A stretch of 64,000 nucleotides of DNA, from the NCBI GenBank assembly GCA_025451235.1, contig JANWKT010000017.1:62001-126000 (forward strand). The letters run 5' to 3'. The notes under the pieces are model-generated. The model was not told the origin of the DNA and searched no databases. It worked only from the letters and a program-made list of their open reading frames with translations. This stretch comes from Flavobacteriales bacterium (lineage in GTDB: Bacteria > Bacteroidota > Bacteroidia > CAIKAF01). Both the position numbers and the translations under genes were made by a program. Positions 42,708 to 52,290 of the stretch are shown here, one piece after another (the first letter of the stretch is position 1; the number at the start of each line of letters is the position of its first letter).

Positions 42708-45155
42708 CTACAACCCTACTGAGATCGCCATTTTAAAATAGAAATTCTGCAAAGGATCACCACTGGCGGTGGACCCATATCTGTAAAAGGTTCCGATCCC
42801 GAGCCCCATATTGTTTAGAACAAGGATATTATCTAATACAATCCCGCCTTCAAAAAATCCATGTTTCATGGTCTTAAAAGGAATACCGGCATGCCTGGGT
42901 TGGTCCCTGAGCCAGCCAAATCCAAAGTTGTGTACCAGGGATAATTCGGGTCGCATGAATTTTTTTACCCTGAAAAGAGGGCCGAAATTATGGGTAAAAT
43001 AAAGGGATACATAACTATCCATCAAAAACTCATTCGACCGCATGGTCTCAAATCCATTTCTGGAAACGACAGAAAAGTTGGAAAAAGTCCCGCGATTGGC
43101 AAAGAGCTTGGCATAAGGTGCCTCCCCGAAAATATATCCCCCTTCCAGCATGAAAGTGGTTTTACCGAGTTTTCTTACGTAAAAGTTTTGGGTGATCCTC
43201 CCCAATAATTTTGTATAGGAAAATTGCCCCCCCAACGCCTGCAAACTTTGAGTAATATGTAAGTGGATCACAGGGAATTTAGTGGCCTTGGCAATATATC
43301 TTTTGCCTACAGCAATGTATTTTTCTTTGATCCCCCAACGGGAGGTAAGCTCCACTTCTGTAAAATTATAATGTTGGTTGCCACTAGTATCCGGCAAATA
43401 ACGGTAAGCAAGTGTGGGATCCATTTGCTGATGGTTCATGGCGAATCTTAATTGCCAGTTGAGGACGGGCTTAATAAAAATACTCCCTTCAAACACCTGG
43501 ATACTATCGAATACATTCAACACCAATTGGCTAATAGCATTGTTCAAAACAATCGGACCCATCAAAGGAAAATCGGTATGCCCGCTTGAAAAAACATCCC
43601 GCTTATAATCAAAACGAAGCCGGATATCCATTTTTCTATAAGGCAAAAATTCAACAAAGCCTCCATACTTAATAGCCTTGTCATTGAACCCATAAGCAAA
43701 ATGGCCCCCGATCTTCATCCATTTCAACATGCGATGGTTGGTCTCGAGTCCGACCCCTAAACGAAATCCTTCATAATTATTAAATCCTAATACCTTATCA
43801 ATGGGAATATCTAAAATGGAAACACGGATCTTACCATCGAGGGCTGCTTCTAAAAAGTCGATTCTCTTTTCTAACTTCATTTGTTTCGAAAGACTATCGA
43901 TGGTTGTATAAGTGGTGGAATCCTTTTTATCCAGCTCGTTCTGCCTGTATTGAGGTAAAATCTTTCCCTGGTCCTTCACTGCATTTTCATCCACCTCTAC
44001 TTCAGCAGCACCAAATTCATTTTGTTTCAGGGGTGGATTGATTTGCACGTCCTGGATATAGGTCCTGGCTTCCACCACCATTTTATGATTTCCGATTCGA
44101 AAATTGTTCAATAACATATCCGTATTGAGCTGAACGGGGAACCAATGTCCATCCTCGAATCGGGTATACATATGTTGCACCAATACCTGCATCTGATTGG
44201 TAGTGGCAGGTGAGGCCACAGCCCGTTCCAATGCATCATACTTGATATTTACATGCAGAAATCCCTTCAATCCTTCCGCCTTTTTCCCTTTTTTGGGCAT
44301 GAAAGAAATAACGATCACCGTATCAGGCCCACTGAAATTGGTATCAACAATATTGTATTTATAATTGTCAAAAGCATCATTCGATAACGGATTGTTGTAC
44401 TCAGTACTTAGAATTTTAAAACTGTTATTTTCATAAAAAGAAAATGATTGAAGTTGGGTGGTCAAGGTGGAAAAAATGGGTTCTTTCAACCCGGATGTCC
44501 TCGATGCAATAATGGTCTCACTAATATTTCCCGGTTTTTTATATTTTTTCTCGGTCACCGATTCGTTGATGAAAAGGTGCTGGCGCTTAAACAGGTCTTC
44601 TGCTGCTTTACTCATCGTATCCGTTCCGCCACCTCCAAAAAGACCGGCCAATGGATTCACAATGGTGTCTTTCCTCGCAGTAAAAAGTGTTTTGTTATAG
44701 GTATGATAAACATAAGTGGAAAGATTGTCAGGATTCAATGAATCCCTATGGTGGATCACTCTTCTAATGATCGCATCAGCAGGATTGAGTCCGGGTCTTA
44801 TGGTCACTTCCGTCAGGTCATACGTTGCAGGGACAAGCAGAATCATAAAGCCTTTCTGTTTGCCGGGTTCCACTGTAACAGTGGTGGTTTTATAGCCTAT
44901 CAAAGAGATGGATAGTTTTACCGGAAGGGATTTCACCTCGAGGGAGAATTTTCCATCAATATCAGAATTTGATCCATTGGCGTTCCCGGCTTCTACAATA
45001 GAGGCAAAGGAGATCGGTGTATTCGTCACCTCATCCTTGATGGTTCCGTAGATGGTAACCTGAGCATGGGTAATTGATCCGATCAAGAAAAATAAGGCTG
45101 TCCATATACCATATCCCCATCTTTTGCTGTTCCTTGTATAGTGCACCCATGCCAT
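42708..45155 (-). CDS. DUF5686 outer-membrane protein with N-terminal CarboxypepD_reg domain (815 aa)
   Basis: After a signal anchor or signal peptide (to SITHAQ) there is a carboxypeptidase regulatory-like domain (about 25-110; VTIYGTIKDEVTNTPISFASIVEA). A long DUF5686 region follows, with IIRRVIHHRDSLNPDNLSTYVYHTYNKT, LSTEYNNPL and a beta-barrel end. These proteins are outer-membrane barrels of unknown role in Bacteroidota. The start is put at 45155 (MAWVHYT) because a TAACTTTG box lies six bases upstream, inside the first codons of the longer frame that begins at 45173. Confidence 0.88.
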   Translation of the reverse strand: MAWVHYTRNSKRWGYGIWTALFFLIGSITHAQVTIYGTIKDEVTNTPISFASIVEAGNANGSNSDIDGKFSLEVKSLPVKLSISLIGYKTTTVTVEPGKQKGFMILLVPATYDLTEVTIRPGLNPADAIIRRVIHHRDSLNPDNLSTYVYHTYNKTLFTARKDTIVNPLAGLFGGGGTDTMSKAAEDLFKRQHLFINESVTEKKYKKPGNISETIIASRTSGLKEPIFSTLTTQLQSFSFYENNSFKILSTEYNNPLSNDAFDNYKYNIVDTNFSGPDTVIVISFMPKKGKKAEGLKGFLHVNIKYDALERAVASPATTNQMQVLVQHMYTRFEDGHWFPVQLNTDMLLNNFRIGNHKMVVEARTYIQDVQINPPLKQNEFGAAEVEVDENAVKDQGKILPQYRQNELDKKDSTTYTTIDSLSKQMKLEKRIDFLEAALDGKIRVSILDIPIDKVLGFNNYEGFRLGVGLETNHRMLKWMKIGGHFAYGFNDKAIKYGGFVEFLPYRKMDIRLRFDYKRDVFSSGHTDFPLMGPIVLNNAISQLVLNVFDSIQVFEGSIFIKPVLNWQLRFAMNHQQMDPTLAYRYLPDTSGNQHYNFTEVELTSRWGIKEKYIAVGKRYIAKATKFPVIHLHITQSLQALGGQFSYTKLLGRITQNFYVRKLGKTTFMLEGGYIFGEAPYAKLFANRGTFSNFSVVSRNGFETMRSNEFLMDSYVSLYFTHNFGPLFRVKKFMRPELSLVHNFGFGWLRDQPRHAGIPFKTMKHGFFEGGIVLDNILVLNNMGLGIGTFYRYGSTASGDPLQNFYFKMAISVGL

Positions 45156-45161
45156 TGAATT

Positions 45162-45169
45162 CAAAGTTA
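45162..45169 (-). promoter_or_regulatory. -7 box TAACTTTG of the DUF5686 gene
   Basis: On the minus strand TAACTTTG is followed by six bases and ATG at 45155. It overlaps the longer frame, which is evidence against the start at 45173. Confidence 0.5.
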
Positions 45170-45215
45170 GCATAAACCTTCAAAACTATTGGTATGAAAA
45201 GATTGACCAACCTAT

Positions 45216-45223
45216 TACCTTTG
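45216..45223 (+). promoter_or_regulatory. -7 box TACCTTTG four bases before the start at 45228
   Basis: TACCTTTG is followed by AACT and ATG at 45228. Together with the box at 45162 it makes a compact divergent promoter pair within 70 bases. Confidence 0.45.
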
Positions 45224-45227
45224 AACT

Positions 45228-46265
45228 ATGCCTATATTCCATAGCTGTCATCCAATGAGATATACATTCGCCTTCTTTGGTGTCCTATTTGCCTTTTTAT
45301 CCTGCGGTAAAACCAGCCGACCTGTTTCTATTCCTGTTTCCGAAACCTTCTTACAACAACCTGCTAATGCCTCCCTCATTTTGGCTGATCTCTTTCGATC
45401 CACCCATCTCGATATTGTTTTACCGGATAACAAAACGATCAAAGGCAAAAAGGTAAAACTTGACAAGGATAGTTTGTTGATCACCTTCTTTCCGGCAAGG
45501 CTCCAAAAGGATTATACGGAGACCGATACTTGCAAATATGTTCTATGGACCTGCTCTTCGTGTAATGTATCTGTGTGGAATAGTTGGCTGGATGAAGAGT
45601 ACAGGATCTCCTTTCCCGAAACCGGAATCACTGAAACCCGTTGCGAAAAAATCGTTCCTTTTAATGAAAACGGAAAAGAATATGCGGCTGTTTTTTTTGA
45701 TTCTCATGCACCCTCCTATTGTGAACCAAGTGGAGCAAGAGGGCTATGTTGTATTCTCGGGGCGGCCATTCTTCAAAAAGTTAACAACGAATGGATCGTC
45801 GTAGGATTCAATCCCAAAGTAGGTTGTTATGGGAGTTTTGGTACAACCATGGTTCCTGATCTATATACCGACTCTATTTCGGGAGAAAATTATTTTATAA
45901 CGAACGACCATAATAGCTGGAATGGTGGTAGGTGGTCCATTGGATACTACCATATTTTTTATATCCGGAATGGGGTTTTTCTTCCCGGTGATATTCTCAT
46001 GTACCAGGATTTTCTAAGTGGAGGAAATGAGTGGAACAGCGAATTGAAGCTGGTCAGAGATCATGATCAATCCTTGGTTGAAATTACTATCAAGGGTTAT
46101 ATCAATAAAAACAAGATGAGTGAATTCCCTCCTTTAGATCAATTGCCCCCCGGCCTCAGGGATATCTATGAAAAAGGAAAGGGGGAGCTTCGCTTTCAGC
46201 TGAAAAACAGGTACAAGATCAACCGTGAGGGAAAGGCCCGTTTGGTCAGTTCGAAAAAGGAGTAA
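45228..46265 (+). CDS. lipoprotein of unknown function (345 aa)
   Basis: The lipobox is AFLSC. Two starts are possible: 45228 (leaderless, with the extension MPIFHSCHP) and 45258 (MRYTFAFFGVLF), the latter giving the more usual lipoprotein signal. The mature part is beta-rich with several cysteines (CKYVLWTCSSCNVSVW; SYCEPSGARGLCCILGA). No family is recognised. It is convergent with the MORN-type gene, with only two bases between stops. Confidence 0.78.
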   Translation: MPIFHSCHPMRYTFAFFGVLFAFLSCGKTSRPVSIPVSETFLQQPANASLILADLFRSTHLDIVLPDNKTIKGKKVKLDKDSLLITFFPARLQKDYTETDTCKYVLWTCSSCNVSVWNSWLDEEYRISFPETGITETRCEKIVPFNENGKEYAAVFFDSHAPSYCEPSGARGLCCILGAAILQKVNNEWIVVGFNPKVGCYGSFGTTMVPDLYTDSISGENYFITNDHNSWNGGRWSIGYYHIFYIRNGVFLPGDILMYQDFLSGGNEWNSELKLVRDHDQSLVEITIKGYINKNKMSEFPPLDQLPPGLRDIYEKGKGELRFQLKNRYKINREGKARLVSSKKE

Positions 46266-46267
46266 AC

Positions 46268-47152
46268 TTATTTGGTTTTTTTACCTTTCAGGTAATAGAT
46301 CTTCCTGGGTTCTGATGAGGGGGTTTTTTCATCCCAATATAACCAAGGTCCCTCCTGCATACTTTCATGATATAATCCTTCTACAAGTTTAACCCCGGCC
46401 AGGCTATAAAAGGTATACTTCCCTTCTCCATCCGTTATCATTTGCTGGCCTTTACGATTCCAGGCATTGTGCACCAATTCTAAGCCATTGATGTATTCAC
46501 ATTCTTTTTGTTTGCTTCCATCCTCCCACCAAAAGGTCCAGTGGCCCACTTTATTATCAATAGGATGCTGTTTTCCCTCCATCATTTTTAAGCCACTTTC
46601 GTACCAGTAGACCGACATTCCGTTGATGGTATCATTCACATAGGTTCTTTCTTCCTTTAACTTTCCGTTGGGCCACCAATGATATAATTTCCCCACCTTC
46701 CTGTCTTCCTTATGATGCCCCTCGGCCTTTTTAACACCGTCCTCGTAGTATAAATACCAAGGGCCATTGAGGAACCCTTCAAAATAATTAAAGAGTCTCC
46801 ACAGCTTCCCATTTGGATAATATTCCTTGAACTCCCCATCGATATAATTTCCATTCATATGAAATTCGAAGCGCAAGCCTCCATCCGGATAATAACCTTT
46901 GGCGGGCCCGTTCAGCAGGTATTTTTTCATGGTATATTCCATGGCAACTTGCCCCCCTTCGTATAGCTGGACCCATTTACCATTGGGCAGGCTATCCCAT
47001 TCGCTGAACCGGGGAATATCTTTGATCGTTTTAAAAGCCTTGGCAAAAGTATAGGACCCTTTGGCCCCTGTAAAGCCAACATTTAACTGGGCCATCAGAG
47101 AGCCCGCAGAAAAAGCCAATAGTATTGCGAATACCTTTTTCATTTGCAACAT
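46268..47152 (-). CDS. secreted MORN-variant repeat protein (294 aa)
   Basis: The signal peptide ends SLMAQ. It has about seven repeats of the type YYPNGKLWRLFNYFEGFLNGPWYLYYEDG, as in MORN_2/YwqK-like proteins, which databases often label as antitoxins without support. The start is uncertain: ATG at 47152 is favoured by a TATTTTTG box five bases upstream; ATG at 47143 (MKKVFAILL) starts the classic signal sequence. The function of such secreted repeat proteins is unknown. Confidence 0.85.
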   Translation of the reverse strand: MLQMKKVFAILLAFSAGSLMAQLNVGFTGAKGSYTFAKAFKTIKDIPRFSEWDSLPNGKWVQLYEGGQVAMEYTMKKYLLNGPAKGYYPDGGLRFEFHMNGNYIDGEFKEYYPNGKLWRLFNYFEGFLNGPWYLYYEDGVKKAEGHHKEDRKVGKLYHWWPNGKLKEERTYVNDTINGMSVYWYESGLKMMEGKQHPIDNKVGHWTFWWEDGSKQKECEYINGLELVHNAWNRKGQQMITDGEGKYTFYSLAGVKLVEGLYHESMQEGPWLYWDEKTPSSEPRKIYYLKGKKTK

Positions 47153-47157
47153 ATAGC

Positions 47158-47165
47158 CAAAAATA
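47158..47165 (-). promoter_or_regulatory. -7 box TATTTTTG of the MORN-repeat gene
   Basis: On the minus strand TATTTTTG is followed by GCTAT and ATG at 47152. Confidence 0.45.
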
Positions 47166-47173
47166 ATGCCGTA

Positions 47174-47515
47174 TTATAGGTGGGTCTTCAGTTCGAGCAG
47201 GAAATCCTTGATCTTATTGAGAGACCTTACAATTTCCACCTGGTTCAACGTATCAGGTTTATTTTGTTTCAGCTTCTTTTTAGCTCCGTCTAAAGTATAG
47301 CCTCTTTCCTTTACCAGATGGTAGATGATATAAAAGTTATCGACATCCTCCTTTGTAAAAAGTCGGTTACCCTTCTTGTTCTTCTTTGGTTTAATGATAT
47401 CAAACTCCTTTTCCCAAAAGCGGATCAGCGATGTTTTTACCTCAAACATGTCTGCCACTTCACCTATGGTATAGTAAAGTTTTAGTTCCTTTTCCGTTCT
47501 TTCTTTGTAAGGCAT
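47174..47515 (-). CDS. MerR family transcriptional regulator
   Basis: The 113-aa protein has a MerR winged helix-turn-helix (about 8-75; YYTIGEVADMFEVKTSLIRFWEKEFDII) with the wing KPKKNKKGNRLFTKEDVDNF. It is followed by a short helix. There is no effector domain. Closely similar short MerR proteins occur throughout Bacteroidota. I chose ATG at 47515 (MPYKERT); a longer frame reaches ATG 47539, directly behind a TATATTTG box. Confidence 0.9.
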   Translation of the reverse strand: MPYKERTEKELKLYYTIGEVADMFEVKTSLIRFWEKEFDIIKPKKNKKGNRLFTKEDVDNFYIIYHLVKERGYTLDGAKKKLKQNKPDTLNQVEIVRSLNKIKDFLLELKTHL

Positions 47516-47604
47516 TTGCTGATAAATGGTGAATTCCATCAAATATAACGGTATTTTTAATATGGAAGATCCCCTGAATATATTTTTAATCTGGACCCAT
47601 CGGC

Positions 47605-49086
47605 TTACTTCCTTTTCATCAGATAGCCATGCTCCGTTTTCAGCTCAACGGTCCATAAATCCGTTCCGATGATGCTATCCATGGTAGGCTGAAAGGCAGC
47701 ACTATCCAAGGGATAGCTATAATAACCGTCGTTCACAGCCAATATATAATCTGCATCCTTTACTTCAGGAAACTGGTATATTTTCTTTCGGTTAGCTATA
47801 TGCGGCAATACATAAAACGTGGCCGAGACCGATGCTTTTTTGGGCAAAGCTTTGATCAGGCTATGGATCTCTTTTCGGCTGATCTCCCGTTTATAATGCG
47901 ATCGCTGGTAAAAATTGGTCAGCTCTTTTCCGTATGGCAGGGGTTTCCATAGACCCGAAAACTCCTTGGTGGCATCGAAGGATGCCAAAAAAAGTAATAC
48001 GCCTGCTAATATTTTTACGACAGCATTTTCTGATTTATTAATAAACGTAAATGCTGCCAACACAATAATGGGGACAAATTCAATGGAGTATTGCTGAAAA
48101 ATGCTCCATTTAACCGGGTCGTCACTAAACATTTTCTGGGCATAGATGGGCACAAGCATGAGCAAAAACTGGGGCCTCAACAATAGAAATATACCCCCTG
48201 ACAATAACACAAAAGTATGAAGCTGCCACTTGGCATGGTCGTTAAATACCATATCTCCTCCCGGCGAATGACTTTCAAACAGCAAGCGAAAGGTATAACC
48301 TGGCCTGGTAAAAACGGTTTGAATGGCTTCAGACCAATTAGAACCAAGGGCTGAGTATTTGAAGTGGAGGTAAGGAAGCTTTCCATCTGCAAAATAGGGC
48401 ATGATATATTGCATCACACCGATAAAATAAACCGCGCTGATCAGGGCGGTAAACAATCCTATATTGCGGCGTTTTTTATCCTTTATCCAATGAAAAAATA
48501 TGCCTAGCCCCACAAATACCATCCAAAGAGCTACGTTTTCCTTGCACAAAAGGATCAGGATCAATACCAATAACCATAGGGCATGTTTCTTTCGTTGGAT
48601 GGCAAAAAACAACCAGGGCACCATTACGGCTCCCAAGACATTGGTATGAAAATCAAATGAAAGAGCGCCGAACACTCCCCACATGGCATAAAACATTGCC
48701 ATTCCTAATGCTGAAAATATTCGGTCCCCACTAATTTCAGCCAGGTATTTATAGAGCCCATATCCGCCCAACAAAATAAAACCGATCTGAAAGATCAACA
48801 GGGTATAAGAGCCAAAGATATAATAGAAAGGCGCAATGAGGAACATCACCGGTTCAAAATGATTGGCCAAAACATTTACCTTACCATCCAGTTCGGGCAT
48901 AATGGTATTATAGTTCATCCGGCCATGGGCATAGTCCCATAACACCTGGTTTTTAATCCCCAGGTCAAAGGCAAAGGTTCTGAAATTATAATGGTTATAA
49001 ATGGAAATGGAAAAATAGATACAGCCGAAAAAAAGAATAATGACCCATACGAGCCATCGTGGATTGATTTTGTTGATAGCGCTCAT
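47605..49086 (-). CDS. DUF2079 polytopic membrane protein (493 aa)
   Basis: About ten membrane helices, with the DUF2079 opening [21 protein letters not shown] and the phrases [28 protein letters not shown] and YCMPYFADG-like text here as [10 protein letters not shown]. The fold is related to GT-C glycosyltransferases, and the first loop holds acidic residues that could bind a lipid-linked sugar donor. The start overlaps the stop of the GT2 gene as ATGA, so the two are translationally coupled. This suggests a two-step polyprenyl-phosphate sugar transfer system. Confidence 0.85.
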   Translation of the reverse strand: MSAINKINPRWLVWVIILFFGCIYFSISIYNHYNFRTFAFDLGIKNQVLWDYAHGRMNYNTIMPELDGKVNVLANHFEPVMFLIAPFYYIFGSYTLLIFQIGFILLGGYGLYKYLAEISGDRIFSALGMAMFYAMWGVFGALSFDFHTNVLGAVMVPWLFFAIQRKKHALWLLVLILILLCKENVALWMVFVGLGIFFHWIKDKKRRNIGLFTALISAVYFIGVMQYIMPYFADGKLPYLHFKYSALGSNWSEAIQTVFTRPGYTFRLLFESHSPGGDMVFNDHAKWQLHTFVLLSGGIFLLLRPQFLLMLVPIYAQKMFSDDPVKWSIFQQYSIEFVPIIVLAAFTFINKSENAVVKILAGVLLFLASFDATKEFSGLWKPLPYGKELTNFYQRSHYKREISRKEIHSLIKALPKKASVSATFYVLPHIANRKKIYQFPEVKDADYILAVNDGYYSYPLDSAAFQPTMDSIIGTDLWTVELKTEHGYLMKRK

Positions 49087-49808
49087 TTAAAGACTTTGCG
49101 GTCGAAAATATTGTACTTCAAGATACAATATAAAGCACGAAATGCGTCTTTCCATCCTATTTTTTTACCTTCTTCATAGGTGCGGCCATAATAAGAAATC
49201 CCTACTTCATAAATACGGATCTTCTTTACCCTCGATATTTTGGCGGTTACCTCAGGTTCGAAACCAAACCTCTTTTCCTTTAATAAGAGACTTTGAACGG
49301 TTTCTCTTTTGAAAAGCTTATAACAGGTTTCCATGTCGGTTAAATTCAGATTGGTAAACATATTGCTGGCAAAAGTAAGCCAGCGGTTACCAATGGAATG
49401 CCAGAAGAAAAGAATACGATGCGGGTTTCCTCCCATGAACCTGGACCCATATACCACATCGGCCATTCCATTTAAAACGGGTTTCAACAATAAATTATAC
49501 TCTTCTGGGTCATATTCCAGATCGGCATCCTGGATGATCACATAATCACCGGTCGCTTTTTCAATCCCGGTATGCAAGGCTGCTCCTTTGCCTTTGTTCA
49601 CTTCGTGGTTATACAAAACCAGTCCTGCCTCCGGATGCTCCAGCATATATTTTTCAATGGCACCTTTGGTATCGTCTTTCGAACAATCATTTACCAGAAT
49701 AATTTCCTTTCCCAGATTTCCATCCAGCTTTACAGCCAACACCTTGTCGAGGATGAGGTGAATGGTCCTTTCTTCATTATAGGCCGGGATGACGATGGAA
49801 AGTTTCAT
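49083..49808 (-). CDS. GT2 family glycosyltransferase, polyprenyl-phosphate mannose/glucose synthase-like
   Basis: The 241-aa protein has the GT-A start [14 protein letters not shown], the nucleotide-binding segment [45 protein letters not shown] with the DAD motif, and KLFKRETV. No C-terminal membrane helices are present. It resembles dolichyl-phosphate mannose synthase-type enzymes that load a sugar onto a polyprenyl phosphate. The following DUF2079 gene overlaps it by four bases and is a likely acceptor enzyme. Confidence 0.9.
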   Translation of the reverse strand: MKLSIVIPAYNEERTIHLILDKVLAVKLDGNLGKEIILVNDCSKDDTKGAIEKYMLEHPEAGLVLYNHEVNKGKGAALHTGIEKATGDYVIIQDADLEYDPEEYNLLLKPVLNGMADVVYGSRFMGGNPHRILFFWHSIGNRWLTFASNMFTNLNLTDMETCYKLFKRETVQSLLLKEKRFGFEPEVTAKISRVKKIRIYEVGISYYGRTYEEGKKIGWKDAFRALYCILKYNIFDRKVFK

Positions 49809-49829
49809 ATGGTATGGTTCGTCTTTGTA

Positions 49830-50486
49830 TTAGTTGATTTTCATTTCCGGGATCTCACCTTCTACAATCAAACGTCCTTCTGTTTTTGCTTTAATTTCAT
49901 CCACACTAATACCAGGGGCTCTTTCTAATAATTTAAATCCTTCAGGAGTAACATCAAAAACACCCAGGTCGCTTACCACTTTCTTTACACAACCTAAACC
50001 AGTAATGGGTAAGCTGCATTTCTTCAGCAGTTTGCTGTTGCCTGCCTTATCGCAATGCTGCATGGCAACAATAATATTTTTAGCACTGGCCACCAGATCC
50101 ATGGCCCCTCCCATTCCCTTCACCATTTTGCCTGGAACTTTCCAGTTGGCAATATCTCCATTGTCAGCCACTTCCATGGCTCCCAACACAGTAAGGTCTA
50201 CTTTACCGGCTCTTATCATTCCAAAACTCATAGCACTATCAAAAATGCTTGATCCCGGTAAGGTGGTAATGGTTTGTTTGCCTGCATTAATGGTATCAGG
50301 GTCTTCATCTCCTTCATAAGGAAATGGACCCATGCCGAGCAATCCGTTTTCGCTTTGTAAAATAATGGTCATGCCTTGGGGAACATAGTTGGCTACCAGG
50401 GTTGGAATCCCAATCCCCAGGTTTACATACATTCCGTCTTTTAGTTCACGGGCAATTCGCTGTGCTATACCGAACTTATCGAGCAT
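49830..50486 (-). CDS. scoB: 3-oxoacid CoA-transferase subunit B
   Basis: The catalytic glutamate is Glu46 in the motif QSENGLLGMG, and the protein starts with the family phrase IAQRIARELKDGMYVNLGIGIPTLVANY. It transfers CoA from succinyl-CoA to acetoacetate with subunit A. Length (218 aa) is standard. Subunit A is not adjacent: the upstream neighbour is a divergent lipoprotein gene. The subunit A gene must be elsewhere in the genome. Confidence 0.95.
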   Translation of the reverse strand: MLDKFGIAQRIARELKDGMYVNLGIGIPTLVANYVPQGMTIILQSENGLLGMGPFPYEGDEDPDTINAGKQTITTLPGSSIFDSAMSFGMIRAGKVDLTVLGAMEVADNGDIANWKVPGKMVKGMGGAMDLVASAKNIIVAMQHCDKAGNSKLLKKCSLPITGLGCVKKVVSDLGVFDVTPEGFKLLERAPGISVDEIKAKTEGRLIVEGEIPEMKIN

Positions 50487-50595
50487 GGTTTTTACTATTG
50501 AAGGGCCGAAAGTAGTGATTTTTATTGACTTTTGGGACGCCTTTCCGAATGCTCCGAATTCGCTGTCACAAAATTGATATATTTATCAAAAAAAA

Positions 50596-51390
50596 ATGAA
50601 AAAATTAGCCTTGTTATTTGCCATAGCAATCCTCTTTTCATGCAAACAAAAATCGGCTAACCATGATCCATCTCCGGATGAAAAAATGTTGGAGGTAAAA
50701 GAAAATATTCAGGAATTGGAAAACAGAGAAGATATAACCGAAGATCAAAAGACCAGAAAAACAAGGTCGGAAAAACTTCTTCAGTCCAAAAATATTAAGA
50801 TCAATCAAACCTTACCTTATATTGAAAGTGAGGGGCGAACAACGATCCGGACTCCTAAAGAAGTGGCCCAAAGAGTTACCATTCTGGCTATGACCAATCT
50901 GGTAGCTTTTGGTAATTATACCTCGGTAGAGGCCACCGAATATTTAAAAAAATACCATTTATGGGAATATGTTACTCCCAACGAAAAAGCCTTTTTACAA
51001 AACCCATCGAAAGAAGCCAAAAACGCGGAAACCTGGAAGGCCGAATGTATATGGGTCCTTCTATGGGCGTTGAAAGCTGTGCCCGAGTTAGCATTTCCTA
51101 ACCAATTGGTCGACCTCAACCAGGTTCCTGAAGAAAACTATCCTTTCAGGGGATTGAAAAAGGACCCTCATGAATTTATTTCCCGCATGACCGAAATGAG
51201 ATCAAAATCCGAAATCCTGGATGCATGTGATCTCTATTATCGATATGACTGGGCTTGTGTAGATGCCCGGGTCAACAAAGAAGAAATGACCAATATCAAT
51301 GGGGACGTCGTTTACGAACGACACTATGCATTGAACTGGCTGGTAAATTATATGAACCAGGAATGGGATGAAATTACCTGCGATACCTAA
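50596..51390 (+). CDS. DUF4272 domain lipoprotein (264 aa)
   Basis: The lipobox is AILFSC (Cys16), followed by a charged linker (DEKMLEVKENIQELENREDITED) and a DUF4272 domain (about 80-262; RVTILAMTNLVAFG, ECIWVLLWALKAVPELAFPNQ, DLYYRYDWACVDAR). DUF4272 is widespread and uncharacterised; most members are cytoplasmic, so the lipoprotein form is a variant. It is divergent from scoB. Confidence 0.85.
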   Translation: MKKLALLFAIAILFSCKQKSANHDPSPDEKMLEVKENIQELENREDITEDQKTRKTRSEKLLQSKNIKINQTLPYIESEGRTTIRTPKEVAQRVTILAMTNLVAFGNYTSVEATEYLKKYHLWEYVTPNEKAFLQNPSKEAKNAETWKAECIWVLLWALKAVPELAFPNQLVDLNQVPEENYPFRGLKKDPHEFISRMTEMRSKSEILDACDLYYRYDWACVDARVNKEEMTNINGDVVYERHYALNWLVNYMNQEWDEITCDT

Positions 51391-51465
51391 AAAGGTAAAG
51401 CCGGCAGAAAGTGTTTTTTATTCACCCTCAACCGGCCCAACCCCATTTAACTCGTAAATGATCCA

Positions 51466-51879
51466 TTATTTAATAGGAGGAGGAATTTGAGTTTTCATCC
51501 ATTCCATTTTTAACTGGTCCTGTTCTCTTTTTTTGGAAGCTTTTTTGCCTCTGAAAAACAACATCATGTTGAAGAATAACATCAGTCCCAGATAAATGGA
51601 ATATCCTCCCAATTTTTTACTCAGGACTTCCATGAGTTCCTGTTGATCGGAAATCCCACGACTAATTTCCATGATCAATAATGCGAATCCAACATTCAAC
51701 AAGTAAAATCCAAGCTCAAATAACTTATTGGTGCAGGTGGCAATTTCAACCCTTCCATGGAAAATATCTACCATAAATATTTTCCCGTTCTTAAAAAGGG
51801 TTCTGGCAACATACCAGGTAAGGGCAATAACAACAGGCAGGTAAACAAAGTAAGCGATTGCAACAAATGAGGTTTCCAT
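51466..51879 (-). CDS. small membrane protein, paralogue of the upstream gene (137 aa)
   Basis: About four hydrophobic helices are predicted, followed by a basic-acidic tail (GKKASKKREQDQLKMEW). It shares with the upstream gene the layout of helix, short basic loop (FKNGKIFMVDIFHGRVE), helix with YYLVN-like or FYLLNVGFALL text, and a last helix with NM. No known family is recognised. Its start is only four bases from the stop of that gene. Confidence 0.75.
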   Translation of the reverse strand: METSFVAIAYFVYLPVVIALTWYVARTLFKNGKIFMVDIFHGRVEIATCTNKLFELGFYLLNVGFALLIMEISRGISDQQELMEVLSKKLGGYSIYLGLMLFFNMMLFFRGKKASKKREQDQLKMEWMKTQIPPPIK

Positions 51880-51883
51880 ATAT

Positions 51884-52237
51884 TTATTGTTTTAAAGTTT
51901 TCTTGTGACGGACACTGAGTAAATAGATCGCGAACATATTGCAATAATGCAAAATGGCCAGGGTAATAACGAGCCTTCCGAGCATGGTGGTAATGCTGCT
52001 TACCAACTCTGCCAACGTGGTTATTTCATTCCAGAAGCTGACCATCACGGCAGCATATCCCAGGTTCACCAGGTAATAACAGATCAAAAGAAGTCGGTTA
52101 ATGGCATCTGAATAATCTACATCCCCTTTCATTAAAAAGAGAATATACACTCTTCCTTTTCTAAAAAATACCAAGCCTACATGTACTGTGATGAGGTAGG
52201 CTACCGCTAAAAAAATGATATATCCGATCAGGTTCAT
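51884..52237 (-). CDS. small membrane protein, first gene of a paralogous pair (117 aa)
   Basis: Three or four hydrophobic helices (residues about 3-25, 48-65 and 85-107) with loop FRKGRVYILFLMKGDVDYSDAINRL. The resemblance to the next gene (RVYILFLMKGDV against KIFMVDIFHGRV; NLGYAAVMV against NVGFALLIM) suggests an ancient tandem duplication. It is downstream of the GbsR-type regulator and has its own copy of the shared operator at 52253. Confidence 0.75.
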   Translation of the reverse strand: MNLIGYIIFLAVAYLITVHVGLVFFRKGRVYILFLMKGDVDYSDAINRLLLICYYLVNLGYAAVMVSFWNEITTLAELVSSITTMLGRLVITLAILHYCNMFAIYLLSVRHKKTLKQ

Positions 52238-52252
52238 ACGTTGAATGTTTCT

Positions 52253-52278
52253 AAACTTTCAATATTTTTTGAAACTTT
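52253..52278. promoter_or_regulatory. operator copy 2 of the GbsR/MarR regulator (26 bp)
   Basis: On the minus strand AAAGTTTCA-N8-TGAAAGTTT, with identical 9-base arms and identical spacing to the site at 52816-52841. It lies in the 53-base gap between the regulator stop and the start of the first membrane gene, which suggests that the regulator controls that promoter. Confidence 0.7.
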
Positions 52279-52290
52279 TTCATAAAAAAA

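Noticed and set aside
46268-47152. Antitoxin of a toxin-antitoxin system (YwqK label)
   Set aside because: The protein is secreted with MORN-type repeats, and there is no toxin gene beside it.
51391-51465. Terminator built from GCCGG and CCGGC between 51390 and 51466
   Set aside because: The stem is only five bases with a long loop and lacks a following T-run; support is too weak.
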